A stretch of DNA of 64,000 nt from Brevundimonas sp. Root1279 (GCF_001425945.1 NZ_LMEB01000006.1:1-64000); one strand, 5' to 3'. Shown: positions 36,166 to 44,253, counted from the first letter of the stretch. The notes: generated by a model not told the origin, from the letters alone. Numbers and translations are program-made.

Positions 36166-37044
36166 ATGAAGTTGTTCTCCGGCCTGTCGGCCTTCCCCAT
36201 CACGCCTGCGACGCCCGACGGCGACGTCATCGAGGCCGACCTGCGCGCCCTGATCCGCCGCATCGCCGGCGCCGGGGCCGACTCCATCGGACTGCTCGGC
36301 AGCACCGGGACCTACCTGTTCCTGACCCGCGAACAGCGCCAGCGCGCCATAGCCATCGCCGTCGACGCCGCCGAAGGCCTTCCGATCATGGCCGGCGTCG
36401 GCGCCCTGCGCACCGACGACGCCGTCGACCTGGCCCGCGACGCCGCCTTGGCGGGCGCAGCCGCCCTGCTCCTGGCCCCGGTCAGCTACAACCCCCTGTT
36501 CGAGGACGAGGTCTACGCCCACTTCGCCGCCGTGGCGGGCGCGACCGACCTGCCGATCTGCATCTACAGCAACCCGACCACCACCCAGTTCACCTTCAGC
36601 CCGGCCCTCGTCGGCCGCCTGGCCGCCGACCTGCCGACCGTCTCCGGGATCAAGCTGCCCCTGCCCCGCAACGGCGACATCGCCGCGGACCTCGCCGCCT
36701 TCCGCGCCGCCGCGCCTGAGCTCTCGATCGGCTACAGCGCCGACTGGGGGCTCAAGGACGCCCTGCTGGCCGGGGCGGACTGCTTCTACAGCGTCGCCGC
36801 CGGCCTCTTCCCCGAGCGCGCCGTCGCCCTCGCCCGCGCCGCCACGCAGGGCGACCGCGCCGAAGCCGACCGCCTCGACGCCGACTTCGCCCCGCTCTGG
36901 GACCTGTTCCGCGCCTGGGGCGGCCTCCGCGTCGCCTACGCCGCCGCCAACCGCCTGGGCCTCACGTCAGCGCAGCCGCCGAGGCCGATCCTGCCGCTCG
37001 ATGAAGGGCTCGTCGGGCCGGTTGCGGAGGCGTTGGCGGGCTGA
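36166..37044 (+). CDS. dihydrodipicolinate synthase/N-acetylneuraminate lyase family aldolase
   Basis: A 292-residue class I aldolase of the DapA family (TIM barrel). The Schiff-base Lys163 lies in GIKLPLP and the catalytic Tyr in ICIYSNPTTT. The usual GTTGE motif is GSTGTYLFL here, with Thr in place of Glu, so it is probably not the biosynthetic DapA but a catabolic or promiscuous lyase. AGGAG precedes the ATG. It is oriented against the GTA genes within the insertion between g4 and g5. The substrate is unknown. Confidence 0.85.
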   Translation: MKLFSGLSAFPITPATPDGDVIEADLRALIRRIAGAGADSIGLLGSTGTYLFLTREQRQRAIAIAVDAAEGLPIMAGVGALRTDDAVDLARDAALAGAAALLLAPVSYNPLFEDEVYAHFAAVAGATDLPICIYSNPTTTQFTFSPALVGRLAADLPTVSGIKLPLPRNGDIAADLAAFRAAAPELSIGYSADWGLKDALLAGADCFYSVAAGLFPERAVALARAATQGDRAEADRLDADFAPLWDLFRAWGGLRVAYAAANRLGLTSAQPPRPILPLDEGLVGPVAEALAG

Positions 37045-37080
37045 CTGGACAAGCTCTGCCTTACCCTGAATGCTGGCGCG

Positions 37081-37554
37081 ATGCGGACCGAAGTAGTCAG
37101 AACCATCGCTCTCCTGGCGATCCTCGCCGCGACGTCAGCCGCGACCAGCTCGTTTGCGCAGGACCCAGAGTGCTACGACGCCGAAGTGTCAGCCCGCATC
37201 GTCTCACAGACGCCGACCGTGATGCCCGGTTGCGACGACTGCATCATCATGCGCTGGCCCTGGATCCTCGATCTTGATGTCCGCCGGGTTCATTCCGGCG
37301 AGGTCGCTCGCGGCCGGATGACCGTGTTGACGTTCCAACACACCGACTTCCGGCGCGACCTTGGGTCCGTTCGCTGGAAGCTGCGTCGCAATACTTTGGG
37401 AGGGTTCAACGCCGTGCGGGCCTACAGCGACGACCCCGAGCGCCTGTGTTCGACGGACGAACCGCCCACGACGGCCTACGTCACGCCTCCGGACGGCCAG
37501 AGCATCGAAGACCTCCGCCGCGAAGGCCGCGAGTACTATAGCCGCGACGACTGA
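37081..37554 (+). CDS. secreted protein of unknown function
   Basis: A 157-residue protein with a signal peptide (MRTEVVRTIALLAILAATSAATSSFAQ, cleavage after SFA). The mature part has Cys in PECYDAE, MPGCDDCIIM and RLCSTDE, and is rich in charged residues near the end (EDLRREGREYYSRDD). No family is recognised. Its last 19 bases overlap the end of the convergent g4 protease gene. Confidence 0.65.
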   Translation: MRTEVVRTIALLAILAATSAATSSFAQDPECYDAEVSARIVSQTPTVMPGCDDCIIMRWPWILDLDVRRVHSGEVARGRMTVLTFQHTDFRRDLGSVRWKLRRNTLGGFNAVRAYSDDPERLCSTDEPPTTAYVTPPDGQSIEDLRREGREYYSRDD

Positions 37555-37985
37555 AACCTCGCCCCCGGCAGCATCGGAAACGTCACCAGCGACACCTCCC
37601 ACAGCTCCACCTCAGTCAGCACCCTGAGCCGCCCGTCGCGCCGGGCCCGGCGGCTGCGGAAGCCGATCGACAACCCGTCCAGCGCCCCCGCCCGGGCCAG
37701 CGCCCGCGCATATCGTGCCTCCGGCGACCAGTCGAAGATCCGCCCCCCCACCCGCAGGCCGCGGTCGTCCTCGACCAGCGCGTCCCAGACCCCGACCACC
37801 GCCCGGGCCTCGTGCTGGTGCAGCATCCGCACCCCGCCCGCGCCCGTCCTGGCCAGGCTCGCCGCGAAGGCGCCCTTGGCCACGACGTCGCCGTTCAGGT
37901 CCGCCACGCCCCACAGCGACGCATAGCCCTCGATCGACAGCGCATCCGCCTTGAGGGCGGTCGCGAGCCCGCTCAATCCCGCCAC
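37536..37985 (-). CDS. GTA g4: HK97-type prohead protease
   Basis: A 149-residue serine protease of the HK97 prohead family. Early EGYASLWGVADLNGDVVAKGAF, the catalytic His in MLHQHEA (His56 or His58) and Ser106 in DGLSIGF, then VELWEVSLVTFPMLPGA spread over the end, define the family. It cleaves the capsid scaffolding domain and itself during maturation. Its start overlaps the end of g3.5 by 13 bases. The next GTA gene, g5, is displaced about 4.4 kb downstream. Confidence 0.95.
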   Translation of the reverse strand: MAGLSGLATALKADALSIEGYASLWGVADLNGDVVAKGAFAASLARTGAGGVRMLHQHEARAVVGVWDALVEDDRGLRVGGRIFDWSPEARYARALARAGALDGLSIGFRSRRARRDGRLRVLTEVELWEVSLVTFPMLPGARFQSSRL

Positions 37986-38200
37986 TCCAGCCGGCGCTCG
38001 ATCCGCTCCACGGCCTCGCGCGTGCTCTGGCTCTGTTCCTCCAGCCGGGCCAGCCGCTCGGCCACCTGCCTCTGCTCGCCGACCTTCTCCTCCAGCGAGC
38101 CGATCCGCGCCGCCGCCCCGCCCGCCCAGACCAGGCCGCCGATCGTCTGCACCACCAGGGCGACGATGATCGCCACGGGGATTTTTCTGATTTCGCTCAT
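37973..38200 (-). CDS. GTA g3.5: small single-helix membrane protein with coiled coil
   Basis: A 75-residue protein (MSEIRKIPVAIIVALVVQTIGGLVWAGG). One membrane helix at about 8-28 is followed by a coiled coil (RIGSLEEKVGEQRQVAERLARLEEQ). A short ORF at this position between portal and protease is conserved in RcGTA-type clusters (g3.5). Its role is unknown; the size and topology would also fit a spanin- or holin-accessory-like protein. GGAGA lies upstream of the ATG. Confidence 0.8.
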   Translation of the reverse strand: MSEIRKIPVAIIVALVVQTIGGLVWAGGAAARIGSLEEKVGEQRQVAERLARLEEQSQSTREAVERIERRLEWRD

Positions 38201-38220
38201 TTCCGTCTCCCTGTGAGGGT

Positions 38221-38330
38221 CGAGGGGCGAGGGTCGAGGGCGCGCGATCAGAGCCCGGTCTTGGGCGGACAACCGGGTTCCACCCCAGCCCCCGCTTCCT
38301 CGACCCTCGACCCTCGACCCTCGCCCCTCG
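38221..38330. repeat. 20 bp perfect inverted repeat of GAGGGTC units between g3 and g3.5
   Basis: CGAGGGGCGAGGGTCGAGGG (38221-38240) is the exact reverse complement of 38311-38330. The 70-base loop itself contains CCCGGT/ACCGGG. The arms are built from 7-base units (CGAGGGT, CGAGGGG), and the right arm has extra copies. The element fills the gap between g3.5 and g3, leaving the g3 stop at 38334. It would form a very stable hairpin in the GTA transcript or a cruciform. Confidence 0.8.
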
Positions 38331-38333
38331 CCC

Positions 38334-39497
38334 CTACTCTCCCAATCCAGCCATGCGTCGCCGCTCGGCGTCGGTCAGGAAGCTCGCCGCCTCCAGCCGC
38401 GCCCACAGCGCATCCCGTTCCGGCTGCAGCGCCGGCACCGCGTCGAGGTCCGCCTCGATGCGGCAGTCGCCCCCGAACCGCGGCGCCAGCCAGTTGCTCA
38501 GGGCCGCCGCCGTCTTGCGCGCCAAGGGCGCCACCGTGCCCCGCCAGAAGGCCGCATTGGCCTCGCGATAGTTGGCGTAGGTGGCGTCCCCCGGAATCCC
38601 CAGCAGCTGCGGCGGCACGCCGAAGGCCAGGGCGATCTCGCGCGCGGCGGCGTGCTTGCCGGCGATGAAGTCCATCTCCGCCGGCGTCCAGCTCATCGGC
38701 TTCCAGTCCAGCCCGCCCTCCAGGATCAGCGGCCGCCCGGCGTTCAGCGCGCCCGCCTGGGCCTCGCCGATCTGCGCCTTCAGCGCCTCGAACTGCTCGG
38801 CCGTCAGCCGCTCGCCGTCCTTCGAGCCATAAACCAGCGCCCCCGACGGCCGCGCCGCATTGTCCAGCAGCGCCTTGTTCCAGGCCCCCGAGGCGTTGTG
38901 CACGTCGACCGCCGCGGCCGCCGCCTCCAGCGGCGAAAAGCCGTAATGGTCGTCCGTCGGGTGGAACAGCTTGAGCTGCATCACCGGCGCCCAGCCGTCC
39001 GCCTGCCGCCCGATCCGCACCGATCGTCCGTCCACGGAATACTCCCAGGCCTCAGGCCAGCCGGCCCGTCCCGGCACGACCTTCACGCGGTCCGGCCGCA
39101 GCGTCCAAAGCTCCTCGGGCGCCGCATCGCCGACCGCCTCGGCATAGGCGTTGCCTGCCGTCTGCAGCGCCCCGTACAGCCCCTCCAGCCACTCGGCTCC
39201 CGACTGCTCGGGATTGGGCCGGGCCAGCAGCCGCGCCAGCGGATGATCGTCCCGACGCACGCCGTCCGCAAACACCGCCAGCGGCGTCGACGCCGCCGCC
39301 TCGGCCACCATCCGCACGCAGCGATAGACCACCGGGTTCCGGGCGAACCCCTCCTCGGCCAAATGCGCATAGTCCCGCGGCGTCCACCGCGCCCGCCCGC
39401 CGCCTGTCAGGGCGATCAACGGCCCTGCCCGACTGTCCTTGATCTCAGGCGCGCCCGCGCGCCGCCGAGCCCCGAAGGCCCGTCGCCAGTTCAGCAT
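38334..39497 (-). CDS. GTA g3: portal protein (HK97 family)
   Basis: A 387-residue portal protein. The start MLNWRRAFGARRR at 39497 has GGAGAG four bases upstream; that GGAGAG forms part of an alternative in-frame start at 39509. Markers are GFARNPVVYRCVRMVAEAAAS, HPLARLLARPNPEQSGAEWLEG, DDHYGFSPLEAAAAAVDVHNASGAWN and FGVPPQLLGIPGDATYANYREA in order. It forms the ring through which DNA enters the capsid. Confidence 0.96.
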   Translation of the reverse strand: MLNWRRAFGARRRAGAPEIKDSRAGPLIALTGGGRARWTPRDYAHLAEEGFARNPVVYRCVRMVAEAAASTPLAVFADGVRRDDHPLARLLARPNPEQSGAEWLEGLYGALQTAGNAYAEAVGDAAPEELWTLRPDRVKVVPGRAGWPEAWEYSVDGRSVRIGRQADGWAPVMQLKLFHPTDDHYGFSPLEAAAAAVDVHNASGAWNKALLDNAARPSGALVYGSKDGERLTAEQFEALKAQIGEAQAGALNAGRPLILEGGLDWKPMSWTPAEMDFIAGKHAAAREIALAFGVPPQLLGIPGDATYANYREANAAFWRGTVAPLARKTAAALSNWLAPRFGGDCRIEADLDAVPALQPERDALWARLEAASFLTDAERRRMAGLGE

Positions 39498-39513
39498 CAA
39501 ACTCTCCATAGTA

Positions 39514-39558
39514 CCTCCCCCTTTAGGGGAGGGGGACCGCCGAAGGCGGTGGAGGGGG
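39514..39558. repeat. REP-like double hairpin between g2 and g3
   Basis: CCTCCCC-CTTTA-GGGGAGG (39514-39532) is followed by ACCGCC-GAA-GGCGGT (39536-39550) and GGAGGGGG (39551-39558), which can pair alternatively with the first arm. This cctccccctttaggggaggggg / accgcc...ggcggt type is a dispersed palindromic repeat seen in intergenic DNA of alphaproteobacteria. Confidence 0.75.
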
Positions 39559-39593
39559 CTGCCCGACGCCTCCGCGCCGCCCCCGCTCAATCC

Positions 39594-40910
39594 TCACAAC
39601 ACCCGCACGCTCGGCCCCGCCTTCGGCGTCGTCAGCAGCGCGCTCACCGCCCAGACCAGGGCGTCCGCCCGGTCCGGACTCGGCCCGCCGTCGGTCCCCC
39701 CCAGCGCCATCAGCTCCTCCTCCAGCGCCGGGAAGGCGCAGCAGTGGGTCACCCGGCCCTGTTCGTAGAGCGCCGCCACCGGCTCGGCCCGCACCGACTT
39801 GGACCGCGTGGCGTGCACCGGCGCGATCTTCACCGGGCACTCCGCCTGGGCCAGCACGGTGCGCACCATGTCGCCGCCCTGGTTGACCTCGGCCACCACC
39901 CGGTCGGCGCCGAACTCGCGCACCGCCTCGACCACCACCTTGGCCCAGCCCAGCGGCGACAGCCCACGCTCGGTCCGGTCGGCCAGCACATAGGCCCGCC
40001 CCTCGCGGCGGCCCGCCACGACGATGCCGCAGGCGTCGCCGCCCGCGCTCGCCGGCGGATCCACCGCCACCACGACCCGCTCCAGCTCCGCCGGCCTCGC
40101 CCCACGCGCCCGCGCCAGATCCTCGGCCCGGAACAGGGCGCCCTCGCTCTCGACGATCAGCCCCTCCAGCTCCTGAGCCTCCAGCCGCGTGCCGGCGTAA
40201 AGCGTCCGCAGATGCGCCAGGAAGCCCGGCGACAGGTTCTCCGCATTGGCCCGCGTCCCGGCCCGATCGGCCCACACCCCCGGCTCCGCCATCAGACGCC
40301 GCAGCGCCGGCAAGGGCCGGGGCGTGGTGGTGACCAGCAGCCGCGGCTCATCGCCCAGCCGCAAGCCCAGCCTAAGATTGCTCAGCACCGCCTCGGGCTT
40401 GCGCCAGGCGCAGAACTCGTCGGCCCAGGCATGATGAAACTGCGGCCCGCGCAGGCTGTCCGGATCCTCGGCCGAAAAGGCGTAGGCGACGCTGCCGGTC
40501 TTGGGCCACACCAGCCTTCGCCGTCCCGCCTCCCAGCGCGGCCGGTCGCTCTTGGCCGGCAGGGCCTTCAGCCCCGACGGCCCCTCGACCATCACCTCCC
40601 GAACGTCGTGCAGGGTCGGCCCCACCAGGGCGAAGCGCCCCGGCGACTTCATCGCCAGCGCATTGATCCACGAGGCCCCGGCGAAGGTCTTGCCCGCCCC
40701 GCGCCCGCCCAGCAGCACCCAGGTGCGCCAATCGGTGATCGGCGGGACCTGATGCTCAAGAAGGTCAAACTGGCTCGCCAGCAGCTCGCGCAGGCGGCCA
40801 GGGTCGAGGCTCGCCGTCCAGGCCCTTAGATTCAAGGACGGATCGGAGGCGGCGCAGACGGGACTCCAGCTCGTCGCGCAGTCGCTCAAGGGTTTCTGGG
40901 CTGTCGTCAC
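39594..40910 (-). CDS. GTA g2: terminase large subunit
   Basis: A 438-residue packaging motor. The ATPase domain has Walker A GGRGAGKT at 68-75 and Walker B/catalytic Glu in HHAWADEFCAW. The RNase H-like nuclease has VVVAVDPPAS, VVAEVNQGGD and the final Asp in DRADALVWAVSALL. It starts at GTG 40910 inside the g1 gene, an overlap of 146 bases. Segment LRAWTASLDPGRLRELL, typical of this family's N-terminus, shows that at least part of the overlap is coding. GTA terminases package host DNA with little sequence preference by headful. Confidence 0.96.
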   Translation of the reverse strand: MTTAQKPLSDCATSWSPVCAASDPSLNLRAWTASLDPGRLRELLASQFDLLEHQVPPITDWRTWVLLGGRGAGKTFAGASWINALAMKSPGRFALVGPTLHDVREVMVEGPSGLKALPAKSDRPRWEAGRRRLVWPKTGSVAYAFSAEDPDSLRGPQFHHAWADEFCAWRKPEAVLSNLRLGLRLGDEPRLLVTTTPRPLPALRRLMAEPGVWADRAGTRANAENLSPGFLAHLRTLYAGTRLEAQELEGLIVESEGALFRAEDLARARGARPAELERVVVAVDPPASAGGDACGIVVAGRREGRAYVLADRTERGLSPLGWAKVVVEAVREFGADRVVAEVNQGGDMVRTVLAQAECPVKIAPVHATRSKSVRAEPVAALYEQGRVTHCCAFPALEEELMALGGTDGGPSPDRADALVWAVSALLTTPKAGPSVRVL

Positions 40911-41181
40911 GATGATCCATCTCGTCCTCTTGCTGCGGCGGCGGCGCGCACCTGCGTTCCCTGGCTTTCACATCGGCCAGGACGAACGCGGTGATCGCCT
41001 TCGTCGCCGCCATGAAGGCCACGACCGCCCGCAGCGTGCGCTGTGCCCCGATGGGGTCCTCGGGGGTCTGCTTCCTCGCGCTCAGGGCCTCGTCGCAGGC
41101 GTCGACGATCGCCACTGCATTGTCCGACTTCCCCCCCGCCCATGCGAGGATCCGCTCGGCCCTGTCCTGGTTCTCCGACAT
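40765..41181 (-). CDS. GTA g1: small terminase (TerS-like)
   Basis: A 138-residue protein (MSENQDRAERILAWAGGKSDN ...), mainly helical, with a charged C-terminal coiled coil (ETLERLRDELESRLRRLRSVLES). It occupies the g1 position, which encodes the small terminase in RcGTA. It has no obvious DNA-binding helix-turn-helix, in line with the non-specific packaging of GTAs. Assignment rests on position, size and helical character. Its last 146 bases overlap g2 in another frame. A perfect IHF-type site lies 57 bp upstream. Confidence 0.75.
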   Translation of the reverse strand: MSENQDRAERILAWAGGKSDNAVAIVDACDEALSARKQTPEDPIGAQRTLRAVVAFMAATKAITAFVLADVKARERRCAPPPQQEDEMDHRDDSPETLERLRDELESRLRRLRSVLESKGLDGEPRPWPPARAAGEPV

Positions 41182-41237
41182 TTCCAGATCATGCGGCGCC
41201 AGCGCTCCTCGGCGGGAAGATCGCCGCCAGAAAAGCG

Positions 41238-41250
41238 CAAGTCATTGATT
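41238..41250 (-). promoter_or_regulatory. IHF consensus site upstream of GTA g1
   Basis: On the minus strand AATCAATGACTTG matches WATCAANNNNTTR at every defined position. It lies 57-69 bp upstream of the g1 ATG, the first gene of the GTA. IHF is reported to take part in activating the GTA promoter of Caulobacter crescentus. A TTATAGTC sequence (minus strand, about 41278-41285) further upstream might be a -10, but no -35 is clear. Confidence 0.6.
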
Positions 41251-41315
41251 GCGAAAGCGTTCACCCCCGACAACCCGACTATAATTCCGCTTCAGGGTCG
41301 CCCCAGCGTCACGCC

Positions 41316-43715
41316 TCAGGCGACGGCGACCGCCGCATCCGATCCGGCCGCGTCCTGGTCCGCCAGCCGCGCCGCGATCACCCGCAGCAGCTGGCCGACC
41401 TCGATCGGCTTGCCGACATGGTCATCCATGCCCGCCGCGCGGCAACGCTCGATCTGCTCGGGCTGCACATTGGCGGTCAGGGCGATGATCGGGGTCCGGC
41501 GCGCCTCGCCCTCCAGCGCCCGGATGGCCCGGGTCGCGTCCAGCCCGTCCATCACCGGCATGTGCACGTCCATCAGGATCAGGTCGTAGCCGCCCGTCCG
41601 GGCCGCCTCGACGGCCTGCGCGCCGTCCGCCACCGCGTGCAGGGTCACCCCCATGCCGCCCAGGATCGCAGCCACCAGCTCGCGGTTCGGCGCCGCGTCG
41701 TCCGCCATCAGGATGCGCAAGCCTTCCGGGCTCGGCGCCTCACCGGCGGCCGCCGCCTGGTCCAGCGCCTCGGCGGCGCCCAGCGGAACTTCGAACCAGA
41801 AGGTCGAGCCCTCGCCGGGTCGACTCTCCGCGCCCACCTGGCCGCCCATCATCTCGATCAGCCGATGCGAGATCGCCAGCCCCAGGCCGGTCCCGCCATA
41901 CACGCGCGTGGTCGAGGCGTCGGCCTGGGTGAAGCGCTCGAACACCGCGGCCAGCTTGTCCGGGGCGATGCCGATGCCGGTGTCGCTGACCGCGACCCTG
42001 AGCGACGCGCCATTCCAGCCCATTGCGACCCGGACCGCGCCCGAAGCCGTGAATTTCACCGCATTGGACAGGAAGTTCAGCGTCACCTGACGCAACCGTC
42101 CTTCGTCCCCGGTCAGCACCGCCGGCGCCGTCGGGTCCAGCGTCACCGCCAGCCTCAGCCCCTTGGCCGCGCACTGGCCCTCGACCATCGTCGCGGCCGC
42201 CTCGACCATGGCCCGCGGATCAAACGCCCGCGGCTCCAGCGACACCGCCTCGGCCTCCAGTTTGGAGTAGTCCAGAATGTCGTTGATCACCCCCAGCAGG
42301 GCCTCGCTGGCCGTGCCGATCCGGTCGGCGTAGCGCCGCTCCGCCTCCGGCAGGGCCGCGCTCGACTGCAGCAGGCCCGAGAAGCCGATGACGCTGGTCA
42401 GCGGGGTGCGCAGCTCATGGCTCATGTTGGCCAGGAACTCCGACTTGGCCCGCGCCCCGACCTCGGCCCGGTCGCGCGCCTCGGTCAGTTCCTGCTCCAG
42501 CCGCTTGGTGGCGGTAATGTCACGCACGACGTCCTGGAACTCCAGCGCCTGACCGGCGGCGTCGCGCACCAGCGTCGTCCGCGCCTCCATCCAGCGGATG
42601 TCGCCCGACCGGGTGATCACCCGATAGGTCATGCTCCGCTGCGTCGCATCGCCCCGGACGAAGGCCACCACGCCCTCCATCAGGCCCGGCACGTCCTCTG
42701 GATGGATCAGGTCGGTGACGTCCCGCCCGACGACCTCATCAGGGGTATGGCCGATGATCGCCTCGATCGCCGGCGAGACGTACAGGACCCGCTGGTCCAT
42801 GCCGTAGGTGATGATGATGTCCGTCGCCCGATCGGCCAGCAGCCGGTAGCGGCGCTCGCTGTCCGCGACCCGGCGGGCGGCCATCTCCTGATCGGTGACG
42901 TCCTGGAACACCCCGAACAGCGACAGCACCCGCCCGGTCTCATCCCGATCGGTGTCGGCCTGCGCCAGCACCAGCCGCTCCGCCCCGTCCGGCCGGATGA
43001 TCCTCAGCCGCAGCTTGTAGCCCTGGCCGGTCGCCAGCGCGTGCATCACCGCCGCCCGAAGCGGCCCCTGGTCGTCGGGGTGGTAGTGGCCGATGGCGTC
43101 GTCGCAGGAAGGATCGAAGGCGGTCCGTTCGACGCCGTGGATGCGATAGACCTCGTCCGACCAGGTCACCAGCATCGAGGTCGCGTCCAGCCGCCACTGC
43201 CCGACCCCGGCCATCTCCTCGGCCAGGCGCAGCAGCTCCAGCTTTTCGGCCTGGATCCGGTTCGCTTCGGCCCGTTCGACGATGTCTCCGGCCATTCGGG
43301 CCAGGACCCTCAGATTTTCGATCTCGGCCTCGTTCAGGCGCGGCCGAGGATTGACGTCCATCACCCCGATGGCGCCCACCGCCTCGCCGGCGGCGTTGCT
43401 GACGCTGGCGCCGGCGAAGAAGCGCAGATGCGGCTCCCCGACGACCATCGGGTGGTCGCAGACCCGCGGGTCCTCCAGGGCGTCCTCGATGACCAGCACC
43501 GCGTCCGCCCCCTCGGCCGTCACCAGCCGGGTGACGGAGACGCCGCGGGGCAGCTCGGTCACGCCCAAGCGGGTGCTGGCCTTGAACAGGGTCCGGTCGC
43601 CGGCGACCACGCTGATCATGGCGTGTGGGGTGCCGAACATGGCGCGGGCCAGCGCCGTCAACCGCTCGAACGGGCTGTCGAGGTTCAGGGTTTTCGACGT
43701 CTTGCTGCGCGCCAT
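41316..43715 (-). CDS. hybrid sensor histidine kinase (GAF-PAS-PAS-HisKA-HATPase-REC)
   Basis: A 799-residue protein without membrane segments. Order: GAF (about 15-150; DPRVCDHPMVVGEPHLRFFAG), two PAS/PAC domains (about 165-290 and 295-415; ITYGMDQRVLYVSPAIEAIIG), HisKA with His433 in NMSHELRTPLTSVIG, HATPase_c (NFLSNAVKF, DTGIGI, GGTGLGLAI), and a receiver with Asp716 in LILMDVHMPVMDG. It ends with an Ala/Asp-rich tail. The chemical signal and downstream HPt are unknown. It follows no operon; the gene lies 134 bp upstream of GTA g1 on the same strand, so transcripts from it could enter the GTA. Confidence 0.94.
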   Translation of the reverse strand: MARSKTSKTLNLDSPFERLTALARAMFGTPHAMISVVAGDRTLFKASTRLGVTELPRGVSVTRLVTAEGADAVLVIEDALEDPRVCDHPMVVGEPHLRFFAGASVSNAAGEAVGAIGVMDVNPRPRLNEAEIENLRVLARMAGDIVERAEANRIQAEKLELLRLAEEMAGVGQWRLDATSMLVTWSDEVYRIHGVERTAFDPSCDDAIGHYHPDDQGPLRAAVMHALATGQGYKLRLRIIRPDGAERLVLAQADTDRDETGRVLSLFGVFQDVTDQEMAARRVADSERRYRLLADRATDIIITYGMDQRVLYVSPAIEAIIGHTPDEVVGRDVTDLIHPEDVPGLMEGVVAFVRGDATQRSMTYRVITRSGDIRWMEARTTLVRDAAGQALEFQDVVRDITATKRLEQELTEARDRAEVGARAKSEFLANMSHELRTPLTSVIGFSGLLQSSAALPEAERRYADRIGTASEALLGVINDILDYSKLEAEAVSLEPRAFDPRAMVEAAATMVEGQCAAKGLRLAVTLDPTAPAVLTGDEGRLRQVTLNFLSNAVKFTASGAVRVAMGWNGASLRVAVSDTGIGIAPDKLAAVFERFTQADASTTRVYGGTGLGLAISHRLIEMMGGQVGAESRPGEGSTFWFEVPLGAAEALDQAAAAGEAPSPEGLRILMADDAAPNRELVAAILGGMGVTLHAVADGAQAVEAARTGGYDLILMDVHMPVMDGLDATRAIRALEGEARRTPIIALTANVQPEQIERCRAAGMDDHVGKPIEVGQLLRVIAARLADQDAAGSDAAVAVA

Positions 43716-43761
43716 ATCCGCAAGCTGCCGCAGAACAACGAAATTTCGGTTAGCGGCGCGG

Positions 43762-44253
43762 TTAACGCCGCGGCTCGGTCCCGCGCTCGTCCCGCCACTC
43801 CGGGGCCTCGAAGTCGAGGGCGTCCTCGGCGTCCTTGAGGGCCAGTTCCGACACGGTCTGTCCGCGCACCGATACCCCCGCCGTATGGACGGTTTCCGGG
43901 TCTCCGGAGACCAGCGGATGCCACCACGCCAGCGGCCGTCCCTCGTGGATCCGACGATAGCCGCAGGACTTGGGCATCCACTCCAGCGCCTCGATGTTGA
44001 ACGGCGTCAGCTTGATGCAGTCCGGCACATGCTGTTTGCGGTTCGCATAGTCCGAGCAGGCGCATTTGTTCGGGTCGAACAGCTTGCAGTGCACCCGCGT
44101 CGGGATGACCTCGCCCGTATCCTCGTCCTCGAACCGCACCAGGCAGCAAAGCCCGCACCCGTCGCACAGGCTCTCCCACTCCTCGCGGGTCATGTCCTCG
44201 AGGGACTTGGTTTCCCAGAAGGGAGCGGTCACGGGGGCGGCGTTCGATTTCAC
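43762..44253 (-). CDS. YcgN/UPF0260 cysteine-cluster protein
   Basis: A 163-residue cytosolic protein with the family's Cys pattern: [41 protein letters not shown] and KSCGYRRI. YkgJ/YcgN proteins are thought to bind zinc or an Fe-S cluster; function is unknown. GREPTAWWHP-like region here reads [14 protein letters not shown], a typical family motif. The length matches the family. It diverges from the hscC-like gene. Confidence 0.92.
   Translation of the reverse strand: MKSNAAPVTAPFWETKSLEDMTREEWESLCDGCGLCCLVRFEDEDTGEVIPTRVHCKLFDPNKCACSDYANRKQHVPDCIKLTPFNIEALEWMPKSCGYRRIHEGRPLAWWHPLVSGDPETVHTAGVSVRGQTVSELALKDAEDALDFEAPEWRDERGTEPRR

Noticed and set aside
31814..38335. CRISPR arrays at the tandem CTCGCCACT and CCCTCGA repeats
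   Set aside because: Units are 7-9 bases without spacers and are arranged as inverted arms; no cas genes are present.
22317..41181. Ordinary prophage
   Set aside because: There is no integrase, lysogeny repressor, replication module or attachment-site repeat, and gene content and order follow RcGTA g1-g15.
43750..43765. CtrA box TTAG...TTAA near the hybrid kinase start
   Set aside because: Spacing is 8, the first half-site is imperfect, and the second lies in the stop region of the YcgN gene.
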